Assembly (NCBI GenBank): GCA_012329085.1
Contig: JAAXQB010000159.1
Coordinates: 1 to 12,393, forward strand
Direction of reading: 5' to 3'
DNA length: 12,393 nucleotides
Origin: Methanosarcinales archaeon
GTDB taxonomy: Archaea; Halobacteriota; Methanosarcinia; Methanosarcinales; Methanosarcinaceae
In this document: positions 1-7,175 of the stretch, piece after piece
How positions within the stretch are numbered: position 1 is the first letter of the stretch
Layout: the number at the start of each line of letters is the position of its first letter
Program-made: the position numbers and the translations under genes
Notes under the pieces: model-generated
Databases searched by the model: none
What the model saw: the letters and a program-made list of their open reading frames with translations, nothing else
Told to the model about the DNA's origin: nothing

Positions 1-329
1 GAGAAAATTACAATATATTTATATATTGATATAATCTATATAGTAATTATGGGCAAAATGTGTTTAATTTATGTGATTGATATTTAAAAAATAACATACC
101 AAAAAATTAGAATTTTCTTCTTCTTTGCATATAATTTTATAAAATATATATGGTAAAAAATAATAATAATAATAATAATATAAATAATAACTAAAAAATA
201 GATTGTTTTTTTTGAATGTAAAAATTTTATGATTTTTTAAAATTCTTTTTGTTACATTTAAAAAAATTTATGCCAATATAGTAGAATTAGTGGTATAGCA
301 GTTTATATTTTGGCAGAGACTACATGAAT
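1..329. other. AT-rich stretch without a gene
   Basis: No open reading frame of note and no RNA gene was recognised here. The stretch is almost pure A and T. It carries a run of AAT trinucleotides at about 159-181. Its right part may contain unrecognisable N-terminal remains of the transposase relic that becomes legible from about 330. Confidence 0.6.
159..181. repeat. AAT/TAA trinucleotide microsatellite
   Basis: About seven to eight uninterrupted AAT units are seen directly. Similar runs occur at 1088-1121 and 12041-12057, and a shorter one lies inside the first codons of the leucine-rich-repeat gene. Such runs are prone to slippage. Confidence 0.9.
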
Positions 330-985
330 TAAATTAACCAATAGTATTTTTATCACATCTTTGAAAATCAAATTTATGATTGCCTTTTATAATCTTATAA
401 GAAAATTTTCAGAGGTTACATTCACCCATAAAATCTCATATAGAAAAAGACGCTCATTTTAGATGCATAAATAAACAAATTAAAGAATTCACAAATCAAA
501 TGTATTCAATAATATTAGTTGATACAAAAGCAAGAAAATATAGGCGAATTTAAAAATATAGGGGAAATATGGACAAAAAAAGAGTCGAGCTAAAGATCTT
601 AATGTGTAGTTTGAAAAAAATCAATTATTAAAACGCAGAAAAGTCGATAATATGTGCAAATGTTAATGGAGATAATTGAAGTCATAATATGGGCTGTGAA
701 TTTCACCTACAAAAAAAATGAATCAAATTAAATTACTGATGACAATCGGTCATTATCCACACATGATAAATAAATGGAATAAGATAGAACATTATATTTT
801 TCGATATTTTCAATTAATTGAAAGGAAAAAAACACTCAGGTTTTACAAAGCATCACAATTAGCTTAAAATAAATATAATAAAGGTGTCAAAATTTCAAAT
901 GAAGATATTGCAAAATTTTGAATAAAATATCATACTTTACATCCTAAATGAAATTGTTCTATTTTATCAAATGGAGATTGATTTG
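330..985 (+). pseudogene. Decayed ISAzo13-type (Rhodopirellula-type) transposase
   Basis: No open frame survives, but translating all three + frames gives blocks in the order expected for this DDE transposase family. From 443: EKDAHFRCINKQIKEF, then YSIILVDTKARK. After a +1 shift near 540 comes GEFKNIGEIWTKKE, resembling the family's VDTKKKELIGNFKNPGQEW segment. Further on are ANVNGDN with GCEFHLQKK, then KWNKIEHYIFRYF (the family has KWNKIEHRLFSF), then KGVKISNEDIAKF and YHTLHP with NCSI (family: KGIKVTDEEM and EFHGEWNYTI). The frames are broken by TAA and TGA codons and at least one frameshift. The second catalytic aspartate position reads Asn in the best alignment. One TGA stands where the family has Trp, as expected from G-to-A decay. 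The ends of the element were not found. The family comparison is from memory of its conserved blocks; no search was run. Confidence 0.75.
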
Positions 986-1059
986 GATGAATTAATTTTC
1001 GACAAATCCTAATTTTTAAAAAAAATTTATACATTCATTTTATTTTAAGATATTTATAT

Positions 1060-1091
1060 ATTATACTTATTTATATATAAATAAGTATAAT
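1060..1091. repeat. Perfect 32-bp palindrome
   Basis: ATTATACTTATTTATA is followed immediately by its exact reverse complement TATAAATAAGTATAAT, so the arms are 16 bp with no loop. It lies about 75 bp past the last legible block of the transposase relic and directly before an AAT run. It could be a transcription terminator, a remnant of the element's end, or a cruciform-forming site. Confidence 0.85.
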
Positions 1092-1121
1092 AATAATAAT
1101 AATAATAACAATAATAATAAA
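1088..1121. repeat. AAT trinucleotide microsatellite with one CAA interruption
   Basis: A run of AAT units, interrupted once by a C, continues straight out of the right arm of the 32-bp palindrome. Confidence 0.85.
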
Positions 1122-1274
1122 TTACAATCTATTTTTTAAATATTGTCAGATTAAATAAAAAAATATTAAAAATTTATAAAAATTATAAAATCTTTAAATA
1201 ATATTATATGCCTTTAATGACATATTATGTATAATAAAAAATATTTTAATAAATAAAAAACTATATATATATAT

Positions 1275-2591
1275 ATGCTTAATAATAATAATAATTTTGC
1301 ATTGGTGTTAATATTAGTATTGATATTTTCATATTTAGTAATTGCAGATTTGTCAATTTTTTCAAAATCTGAAAAAGTATTGCAAAGTACAAAAATATTT
1401 TTAACAGACCCAAATCTTAAATTAGTCATATGTGAAACAATAGGGCTTAAACATGATGTAGATATTTATCATTCAGATCTTGAAAAACTCATTGAGCTTG
1501 ATGCATCGAATAGGGACATATCCAATCTCAATGGATTAGAATATGCTACTAATTTAACACATATTGATATTCAATGCAATCAAATATATGATCTTACACC
1601 TATTGCTAATTTATCACAATTGAATTATATCAATTTTGATGAAAATTGCATATCTGATATTTCACCCATTTCTACACTTACAAATTTAATTGGAGCTTGT
1701 TTTAATGAAAATGAAATTGCTGATATTCCCCCTCTTACAAATCTTACCAATTTAAAATGGCTCTGCCTTTCAGGAAATCAAATAATTGATATTACCCCAA
1801 TTTCTACTCTCATTGGATTGAATGAATTGGACCTTCGTAAAAATTGGATAGATAATATCAATCCCATCTCTTCTCTTTATAATTTAACCAATCTATATCT
1901 TGGAACTAATAGAGTATCCGACATCTCTTTTATCTCTAAACTTGCTAATCTAATTGAACTTGATCTTTATAATAATCAAATAACTAATATATCCTCTCTT
2001 GCCAACCTTATCAACTTAACCAATCTCATTCTTAGTAAAAATCAGATAACTGATATTTCTCCCCTTTCTGAACATATCAATCTAATTGAACTTGATCTTC
2101 ACAATAATCAGATAATTGATATATTACCGCTTAAAAATCTTACCAATTTGACCAAACTTAATATATACATGAATAAAATGCACGATCTCTTGCCTCTTGC
2201 CAATCTTACTAATTTATCCATACTTAGTATTGGAAAAGATAAAAAATCGTATTTTTTAGAATTTTTTAAAATTCATCTACCATGGTATGAAAAAAAGTAT
2301 ACTTATGACCTTACGCCTCTGACTAATCTTACCAATCTAAAACATCTTACAATTTGGCGCAATAATGTAAGTGATATATCTCCACTTGTGAATAATAAAG
2401 GTCTTACTAAAGGAACTCATATTTATTTTTGGAAAAATCATTTAAATCAAAAATCTATTGATGCATATATTCCCATTCTTGAAAAAAGAGGAGTTGTTGT
2501 ATCAATAGAACATTCAAATATATTAAATAAAATTCATATAATATTTAAAATATTAAATCGTATTGCACAATATTTTCATTTAAAAAAATGA
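1275..2591 (+). CDS. Leucine-rich-repeat (internalin-like) protein with N-terminal membrane segment
   Basis: 438 residues. Residues about 8-24 form one hydrophobic stretch (FALVLILVLIFSYLVIADL), a signal peptide or membrane anchor, although the preceding residues are a run of Asn with no positive charge. From about 70 to 370 there are roughly a dozen 21-22-residue LRRs of the internalin type, consensus LTNLxxLxLxxNQIxDISPL. Residues about 320-344 are a charged, aromatic segment that breaks the repeat rhythm. Residues 388-411 (NHLNQKSIDAYIPILEKRGV) resemble the usual C-terminal LRR cap; a basic, amphipathic tail follows to 438. Such proteins usually mediate binding at the cell surface; the partner here is unknown. 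The start is the only in-frame ATG after a TAA at 1254; no Shine-Dalgarno is visible, only an AT dinucleotide run. It stands alone on the + strand. Secretion and adhesion are inference. Confidence 0.87.
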   Translation: MLNNNNNFALVLILVLIFSYLVIADLSIFSKSEKVLQSTKIFLTDPNLKLVICETIGLKHDVDIYHSDLEKLIELDASNRDISNLNGLEYATNLTHIDIQCNQIYDLTPIANLSQLNYINFDENCISDISPISTLTNLIGACFNENEIADIPPLTNLTNLKWLCLSGNQIIDITPISTLIGLNELDLRKNWIDNINPISSLYNLTNLYLGTNRVSDISFISKLANLIELDLYNNQITNISSLANLINLTNLILSKNQITDISPLSEHINLIELDLHNNQIIDILPLKNLTNLTKLNIYMNKMHDLLPLANLTNLSILSIGKDKKSYFLEFFKIHLPWYEKKYTYDLTPLTNLTNLKHLTIWRNNVSDISPLVNNKGLTKGTHIYFWKNHLNQKSIDAYIPILEKRGVVVSIEHSNILNKIHIIFKILNRIAQYFHLKK

Positions 2592-2821
2592 AAACTTCAT
2601 GGCATAAAAATAAAACTTTGTTTAGTATTTTTAAATCATTATATTTTAATATTAAAAATGCAATGATTAAAATTATACATTAAAAATATTGAACATTAAT
2701 AATATAATAACACTTAATATTCAACTTTTATTTAAAACACAATAATTACTAATTTATGTTACTTAACTTATTATTTTAGTTAAAAAAATATTATACATTT
2801 TTAGATTTTATACCTTTTTTA

Positions 2822-3088
2822 CTAAATTTTATAGGACAGTTTTTTTAATAAAATTTTTGCATTTTCTTTATTTACATTTACATTCATATTCACGGCATAA
2901 AACCCATTTATTAAATTTGAATCGTAATTTGGTGTTAATTCAATATAATCAATTTTCCATCCCATTGGCGAATTTTTACCATGAGATGGTTTATACATTA
3001 TATTTCCATAAATATCTTTACGATATAAATTAGAATCTTTTCCATAAATTTTTTTTGTTTTTTCCCATAAATAATCATTAGACATCAT
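2822..3088 (-). CDS. Small HNH-endonuclease-like protein with degenerate active site
   Basis: 88 residues. The first half (LWEKTKKIYGKDSNLYRKD, GNIMY, GKNSPMGWKID) resembles a family of short HNH proteins reading roughly W-K-G-x-D-x-YR-D-x-GN-I, G-K-x-S-x-MGWE-IDH, then G-G-S-x-N-L-x-NLQ and W-x-N-N. Here the metal-binding Asp-His reads Asp-Tyr (residues 47-48). The downstream part, DSNLINGFYAVNMNVNVNKEN, keeps the spacing of the NLQ and NxxKxN segments but lacks the usual His. A catalytic nuclease is therefore unlikely; it may be a decayed gene or a non-catalytic derivative. Two Met codons stand in tandem at the start; upstream GTGAG could be a weak ribosome binding site. No partner gene is adjacent. 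Family assignment is by eye. Confidence 0.5.
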   Translation of the reverse strand: MMSNDYLWEKTKKIYGKDSNLYRKDIYGNIMYKPSHGKNSPMGWKIDYIELTPNYDSNLINGFYAVNMNVNVNKENAKILLKKLSYKI

Positions 3089-3552
3089 ATTAATTTCAAC
3101 TCACATACTTTTTATTTTTATTAACTAATTTAATTGTGAAAGATGAACACAAAAATTATTTTTCTAAAATTGATTCAGTATAGTTTAATCCAAATAGAGT
3201 TTAATCCATTTATATCAAAAAATAAAATTTTCAAAATATTTGTTAAAATCATAGTTTTGCCCATGTACTTTAAAATTAAATCTTATTAAACTACAAAAAT
3301 ATTAATACTGCAACTTATTTATTAATCTTTGAATTATATTAAAATAAAATATAATTATTACAAAATATAATAATAATTATATAGGATGAAAAGTATATAA
3401 AACTATCGTTTAAATTTTTACTTTAGAATACATTATATTGAAACTAAAATATAAATTAAATGAGTAAATATAGTTATATTTAAAAATAACATTATTTTAT
3501 ATATAGATGTATAAAATATAATATTAATTACTAAAAAATAAATACGATATAA
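3089..3552. other. AT-rich intergenic region without recognised gene
   Basis: No coding frame or RNA gene is seen. The only structure noticed is an 11-bp direct repeat, AGTTTAATCCA, at 3182-3192 and 3198-3208 (period 16). It lies upstream of the HNH-like gene on the - strand and might contain its promoter; this is not shown. Confidence 0.55.
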
Positions 3553-3799
3553 CGCCCATTCGTTCGAATAACTCATTCTGAAAAGTTTGAGTGTTTACGC
3601 TCATTCGTTCAAAAATCAAAGATTTTCTTAAACTCATTCTGAAAAGTTTGAGTGATTACACACATTAAGAACGAAAATCAAAGATTTTCTCATATGCCCA
3701 TTTGTTTCGAATGGGCTTTCCAAATGAGCTATTAAAATTTTTTCCAACTCATTCTTGCAAAGAACGAATGTTAAGCATATAACTTTATAAATTATATGC
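3553..3799. repeat. Hairpin-repeat block A of a dispersed intergenic family
   Basis: Starts with GCCCATTCGTTCGAAT. A 24-bp direct repeat (ACTCATTCTGAAAAGTTTGA plus flanks) lies at 3570-3593 and 3631-3654. AATCAAAGATTTTCT occurs at 3614-3628 and 3676-3690. The hairpin at 3696-3716 pairs GCCCATT with AATGGGC. The segment CATTCTTGCAAAGAACGAATG is followed by GTTAAG and the palindromic tail at 3775-3799 (arms GCATATAA and TTATATGC). It lies between the HNH-like gene and the 3' end of the DUF2240 gene. The modules recur in the other blocks listed. Confidence 0.85.
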
Positions 3800-3951
3800 A
3801 ATAAAAAAAATCAACAATATTTCCTATAATAATTTTAAATCATATCTAATTATAAAATTAGAAATGTTTTATAGGGTAAGAAAAAACTAATTTTGGAAAT
3901 ATCCATTAATGTTGATACAAAAAAGAAATAGCGCCTTAGATTTGAAAAGAT

Positions 3952-3989
3952 TGTCATTTTTACGAATTTTACATGTCTGTCATTTTTAC
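3952..3989. repeat. Direct repeat TGTCATTTTTAC after the DUF2240 stop codon
   Basis: TGTCATTTTTAC occurs at 3952-3963 and 3978-3989, a 26-bp period. On the - strand it directly follows the TGA stop of the DUF2240 gene. Its role is unknown. Confidence 0.7.
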
Positions 3990-4466
3990 TCATTCCAAAT
4001 TACATATGCTCTGAAAAATATCATCATATAATCTATTATATATTGAACTTATGTCACACCTAAATTTTTTTGCTACAATCAACGCAACAACAGTCTCATC
4101 TACAAGATTAAAAAATTCATTTTGCTTTTTATCAATCTCAGATATTACAATTTTTTCATCCATTTTTAAAGAAATTGAAATAAAAAGCACAATCTGTTCC
4201 TTAATCGATTTATCTTTAAATAATTCTATCGAAGGACTAAACCCCTGTGGAATTGTTATAGCATTAAAATCAAAATTTGCAATAAGCACATTATCTTTCT
4301 TTTTTATAAGATTATACTGAATTGCCATATCGCAAATTAAAGAAGCTTCTGCAGGATTCATCCACCTTAAATCAAAAGAAAGTGAAAACTCAAAATCTTT
4401 TATAGAAAGAGATTGATTCGTATGTTTTTTAAATGGTGCTGCAACAACAAGTATAAGTTCATTCAT
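3990..4466 (-). CDS. DUF2240 family protein (archaeal, function unknown)
   Basis: 158 residues, the usual length for this archaeal family. The N-terminus MNELILVVAAPFKKHTNQSL, then FEFSLSFDLRWMNPAEASLI, matches the family's typical opening (short strand, basic loop, then a helical segment with a Leu-Ser-Phe-Asp-Leu-x-Trp core). It continues with a loading-type segment IPQGFSPSIELF at about 93-104, also typical, and a helical acidic C-terminal half. There is no signal peptide or membrane segment, so it is probably cytoplasmic. No function is established for the family; the helical N-terminal part could be a winged-helix-like fold, which is a guess. The ATG at 4466 has no Shine-Dalgarno; the sequence before it is AT only. 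Repeat blocks lie on both sides, so it is probably transcribed alone. Confidence 0.85.
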   Translation of the reverse strand: MNELILVVAAPFKKHTNQSLSIKDFEFSLSFDLRWMNPAEASLICDMAIQYNLIKKKDNVLIANFDFNAITIPQGFSPSIELFKDKSIKEQIVLFISISLKMDEKIVISEIDKKQNEFFNLVDETVVALIVAKKFRCDISSIYNRLYDDIFQSICNLE

Positions 4467-4483
4467 ATTTATAATTATTTTTT

Positions 4484-4807
4484 AATAGCTCGTTCGGAAA
4501 GCACATTCGGAAAGCACATTCGGAACGAATGTGCGTTAGAGAAAATCTTTGATTCAGGAAATTCTCAAAGAGAATTTCCTTCTAAAAATTTCTCCTTTGG
4601 AGAAATTTTGTTTTCGAACGAATGTGCGTATGAGAAAACCGAAGGTTTTCGAACGAACGAGCGTTTGCTCGAAATTAAACAAATGAGCATTAGAATATAA
4701 CTTATAAAGTTATACACTCAGAGAACTTTTCAATAGCTTGTTCAAAATGAATAAGCGTTTACTTATTAGAAAAGCTCATTCGGAACGAATGGGCTTAAAC
4801 ACTCATT
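4484..4807. repeat. Hairpin-repeat block B, left part
   Basis: A near-tandem 13-mer occurs three times (AGCTCGTTCGGAA at 4487-4499, then AGCACATTCGGAA at 4500-4512 and 4513-4525). Perfect hairpins with 3-nt loops follow: 4514-4534 (9-bp arms GCACATTCG), 4557-4579 (10-bp arms GGAAATTCTC), 4585-4609 (11-bp arms AAAATTTCTCC) and 4634-4650 (7-bp arms GAAAACC); then 4658-4671 (5-bp arms CGAGC, 4-nt loop). AGAAAATCTTTGATT at 4540-4554 is the inverse of the block A module. The outer GCTCGTTCG near 4488 can pair with CGAACGAGC at 4654-4662. The palindromic tail is at 4696-4714, and a further hairpin (arms GCTCATTCG and CGAATGGGC) is at 4774-4794. It lies upstream of the DUF2240 gene and downstream of serA. 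Confidence 0.88.
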
Positions 4808-4808
4808 A

Positions 4809-4920
4809 GACTTGTTGCAAATTAAAGTAATTTATTGCCATGAATCGATATGCTACAATCAAATTTAGTTTTTTTAAAACCCAATATGCTGCGGCATCAT
4901 AAATTATTACGCAACAAGTC
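4809..4920. mobile_element. 112-bp miniature inverted-repeat element (MITE-like) flanked by TA
   Basis: The ends are perfect 10-bp inverted repeats, GACTTGTTGC at 4809-4818 and GCAACAAGTC at 4911-4920, with imperfect pairing continuing inward. TA lies on each side (4807-4808 and 4921-4922), consistent with a duplicated TA target as made by IS630/Tc1-type transposases; assignment to that group is inference. There is no coding capacity. Joining the flanks with one TA recreates a hairpin of CTCATTAT and ATAATGAG with loop TCTTTC, so the element appears to have inserted into a hairpin of the surrounding repeat block. Confidence 0.75.
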
Positions 4921-4922
4921 TA

Positions 4923-5024
4923 TTCTTTCATAATGAGTTTAAGAAAATCTTTGATTTTCGGCAGCTCGTCCGAAATATTCTGAGCGTTAATTGGTGTCAA
5001 GTATATAATTTTATAAATTATATT
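4923..5024. repeat. Hairpin-repeat block B, right part
   Basis: ATAATGAGTTTAAG is followed by AGAAAATCTTTGATT (4942-4956), then GCAGCTCGTCCGAAATATTC, TGAGCGTTAA and the palindromic tail TATAATTTTATAAATTATA at 5004-5022. The order AGCTCGT, ATTCTGAGCGTTA, tail is the same as in block C at 6761-6814. Confidence 0.85.
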
Positions 5025-5032
5025 CAGTTAAA

Positions 5033-5095
5033 AATAATATCAATCCATCTACAAAGTAAAACAAAAAATTTTAATTAATTATGGATGATATTAAT
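5033..5095 (-). terminator. Inverted repeat with T-run downstream of serA, possible terminator
   Basis: ATTAATATCATCCAT and its near-complement (ATGGATTGATATTAT) enclose a loop of about 32 nt; on the - strand the second arm is followed by ATTTTTAA. It lies 70-130 bp after the serA stop. The long loop makes this a weak call; archaeal terminators depend mainly on T-runs. Confidence 0.35.
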
Positions 5096-5163
5096 TTTTC
5101 TTGTGCCTCTTATGCTTAAAAATTACAAAGATATGTAAATTTTATTTCCAGCATCTATAAAAA

Positions 5164-6741
5164 TCAACCAAAATAAAGACATTTTGCATCTATTATTCCA
5201 TCAACTTCTCGCATTTTATCAAGTATGGACTCTGAAACTTCCGTATCTACATTAAGAGTCATTATCGTAGATTTACCAATTTTTGCCCTTCCAACCTGCA
5301 TTCCAGATATGTTAATATTATTTTCTCCAAGTACTACACAGCAAGGACCAATTACATTTGGCTTATTAATATGATTTGAAATAATCATATATCCAAATGG
5401 TAAAATATCTACACGATTTTCATCTATTTGAATTATTCGTTCTGTCCCTTCTATTATTGCACCTGTAACTGATTTTTGCATACCATCTTGTTGAATTAAT
5501 TTCACATTTATAGTTGATGTATATTCTTCAGTTTCGTCATGTGTGCTTTCGATTATCTTAATCTTTCTTGACTTTGCAAGTAAAGTTGCATTTACATAAT
5601 TTACACTACTTCCAAGCACTGGTTCAAGCAATCCTTTTATAGCTGCAATTGTAATAGGTCGCAAATCATTTTGTACAATCTCACCTGAATAATTTAGCTC
5701 TATTGTTGTGTAATTTTTAGATGAAAGCTCGCCAATCATTCCTCCAATAGTTTCTGCAAGTTTAATATATGGTAAAATTTTTGCCATAGCTTCTGGTTTT
5801 ACGGCTGGTATATTAATGGAATTTCTTGCAACTCCTCCATTTAATACTGAGATTATATCTTCTGCAACAGATACGGCAACATTTACTTGTGCTTCTTTTG
5901 TAGATGCTCCAAGATGTGGGGTTGCAATTACATTATCAAATTCAAGGAGTTTATTGTCAAATGGCGGTTCTTCCACAAATACATCAAGTGCTGCACCGGC
6001 AACTTTGCCACTTTCAAGTGCTTCAATTAATGCTTCTTCATCAATAATCCCGCCTCTTGCACAATTTATGACTCTCACGCCATCTTTCATTAATGCGAAC
6101 TTTTCTTTATCAAGAATCCCTTTAGTTTCTTTTGTAAGTGGGGTATGCACTGTAATAAAATCAGATTTTATTGCAATTTCTTCTACTGTTGTAAGTGTTA
6201 CCCCGAGATTTTTAGCATGTTCTTCTGATATAAATGGGTCGTATGCTAAAATTTCCATGTTAAGCCCAAGTGCTCTTTTTGCAATCTCTGTGCCTATGCG
6301 ACCAAGTCCGATAACTCCAAGTATTTTATTATTAACTTCAATGCCTGTAAATTTTTTTCGTTCCCATTTTTTTGATTTTAATGATGCAACAGCTTGCGGG
6401 ATATTTCTTGATAATGATAATATCATGGCAAGAGTATGTTCTGCCGTAGATAGCATATTTCCTTCTGGTGTATTTACTACAAGTATTCCTTTTTCTGTTG
6501 CAGCATTAATGTCTATGTTATCAACACCAACGCCTGCCCTTCCTATTATTTTTAAATTGTCTGCGGCATCGATTACTTTTTTTGTTATAGTGGTACCACT
6601 TCTAATTGCAAGTGCATCAAAATCTTTGATTTTTTGTATAAGTTCGTCTTCTGTAAGTCCTGTTGATACTTCGACTGTGAAATGTTTTTTAAGTAAATTA
6701 ATACCTTCTTTTGATAATGGGTCGCTAATTAATATTTTCAT
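5164..6741 (-). CDS. serA: D-3-phosphoglycerate dehydrogenase
   Basis: 525 residues, the full length of the long SerA form. It oxidises 3-phosphoglycerate to 3-phosphohydroxypyruvate with NAD, the first committed step of serine synthesis, in the cytoplasm. Residues 1-98 and about 280-305 form the substrate-binding domain (RSGT at 47-50, GRAGVGVDN at 67-75). The NAD-binding domain lies between, with GLGRIG at 145-150. The catalytic residues of the family are present: Arg229 in CARGGIIDEE, Glu258 in VEEPP, His276 in TPHLGAST. An allosteric substrate-binding-type domain covers about 320-440, and an ACT domain covers about 451-525 (NINISGMQVGR), usually the serine feedback site. The start has AGGA at 6749-6752 on the - strand, 7 nt before ATG. 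A repeat tail with a TATA-like core lies upstream at 6790-6814. It stands alone, separated from its neighbours by repeat blocks. Confidence 0.97.
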   Translation of the reverse strand: MKILISDPLSKEGINLLKKHFTVEVSTGLTEDELIQKIKDFDALAIRSGTTITKKVIDAADNLKIIGRAGVGVDNIDINAATEKGILVVNTPEGNMLSTAEHTLAMILSLSRNIPQAVASLKSKKWERKKFTGIEVNNKILGVIGLGRIGTEIAKRALGLNMEILAYDPFISEEHAKNLGVTLTTVEEIAIKSDFITVHTPLTKETKGILDKEKFALMKDGVRVINCARGGIIDEEALIEALESGKVAGAALDVFVEEPPFDNKLLEFDNVIATPHLGASTKEAQVNVAVSVAEDIISVLNGGVARNSINIPAVKPEAMAKILPYIKLAETIGGMIGELSSKNYTTIELNYSGEIVQNDLRPITIAAIKGLLEPVLGSSVNYVNATLLAKSRKIKIIESTHDETEEYTSTINVKLIQQDGMQKSVTGAIIEGTERIIQIDENRVDILPFGYMIISNHINKPNVIGPCCVVLGENNINISGMQVGRAKIGKSTIMTLNVDTEVSESILDKMREVDGIIDAKCLYFG

Positions 6742-6760
6742 TGCAATTTCCTATTTTTTA

Positions 6761-6822
6761 TAGCTCGTGATTGAACATTCTGAGCGTTAGTATATAATTT
6801 ATAACATTATATACTTAGAGAA
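6761..6822. repeat. Hairpin-repeat block C upstream of serA
   Basis: TAGCTCGT, then GAACATTCTGAGCGTTA, then the tail TATATAATTTATAACATTAT at 6791-6810 and AC at 6813-6814, ending in TTAGAGAA. It is the shortest clear copy of the head-plus-tail arrangement. It begins only 20 bp upstream of the serA start codon, so it must lie in the serA promoter or 5' leader. Confidence 0.8.
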
Positions 6823-7175
6823 AAAAAATTAATTTTTTCATTTTTTTTTTTGATTTTTTTATTGTATGTGACTTGTAAATATTATATATTTAACATTCAT
6901 TTTTAAAGAGAAATGAGTTCGAGAAAATTTTAATTTTACATAATCAATTGAAAAAAATATTTAATTTTTGATATGAATATATGAGATTCATCTGATTTAA
7001 ATATTATAGAATTTCTTATGTTTATAATATTCTTTTAAATATGGGTAATTCACATATTAATTACAACATTTTATAAATTATTTTATAAAATATCAATCCA
7101 ATAATTTTTCTTTGTGTCAATTAATTAATTGATTATATGTAGGGGGAAAATCTAAATAAAAAGCTATATGAGAAA
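6823..7175. other. AT-rich intergenic region
   Basis: No gene is recognised. It contains T-tracts (about 6832-6860) and, at about 6915-6940, a fragment AATGAGTTCGAGAAAATTTT that looks like a decayed piece of the hairpin-repeat family. Confidence 0.5.

Larger units (their letters stand above)
986..1274. other. AT-rich intergenic region before the LRR gene
   Basis: No gene is seen. It contains a perfect palindrome (1060-1091), an adjoining AAT/CAA microsatellite (to about 1121) and an AT dinucleotide run at 1262-1274 that ends at the start codon of the next gene. A promoter must lie here, but the sequence is so AT-rich that no single TATA box can be picked out. Confidence 0.6.

Noticed and set aside
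330..985. UGA read as Trp or another amino acid (recoding)
   Set aside because: One TGA in the transposase relic aligns with Trp, but TAA stops and frameshifts are also present, and the intact genes of the window show no internal TGA.
1214..1429. 71-codon - frame antisense to the LRR gene start
   Set aside because: Its residues come from AAT and AT microsatellites read in reverse.
3553..3799. CRISPR array
   Set aside because: A 24-bp repeat occurs only twice, with a spacer that itself contains family modules; there are no cas genes and the motif is shared with other intergenic blocks.
4413..4700. 95-codon + frame through repeat block B
   Set aside because: Its sequence derives from the hairpin repeats and the antisense of the DUF2240 gene start; no ribosome binding site or family. 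Kept only as a remark on repeats staying open.
4484..5024. Structured RNA gene or riboswitch
   Set aside because: Many hairpins are present, but all belong to the dispersed repeat family, and no known riboswitch core or tRNA-like fold could be recognised.
6619..6633. AAAATCTTTGATTTT, identical to a repeat module, inside serA
   Set aside because: It encodes the conserved IKDFDAL segment of SerA and lacks the flanking modules, so it is coincidence.
5816..6763. 315-codon open frame on the + strand
   Set aside because: It is exactly antisense to serA, is Ser/Phe/Ile-rich as expected of a complement frame, and has no recognisable domain.
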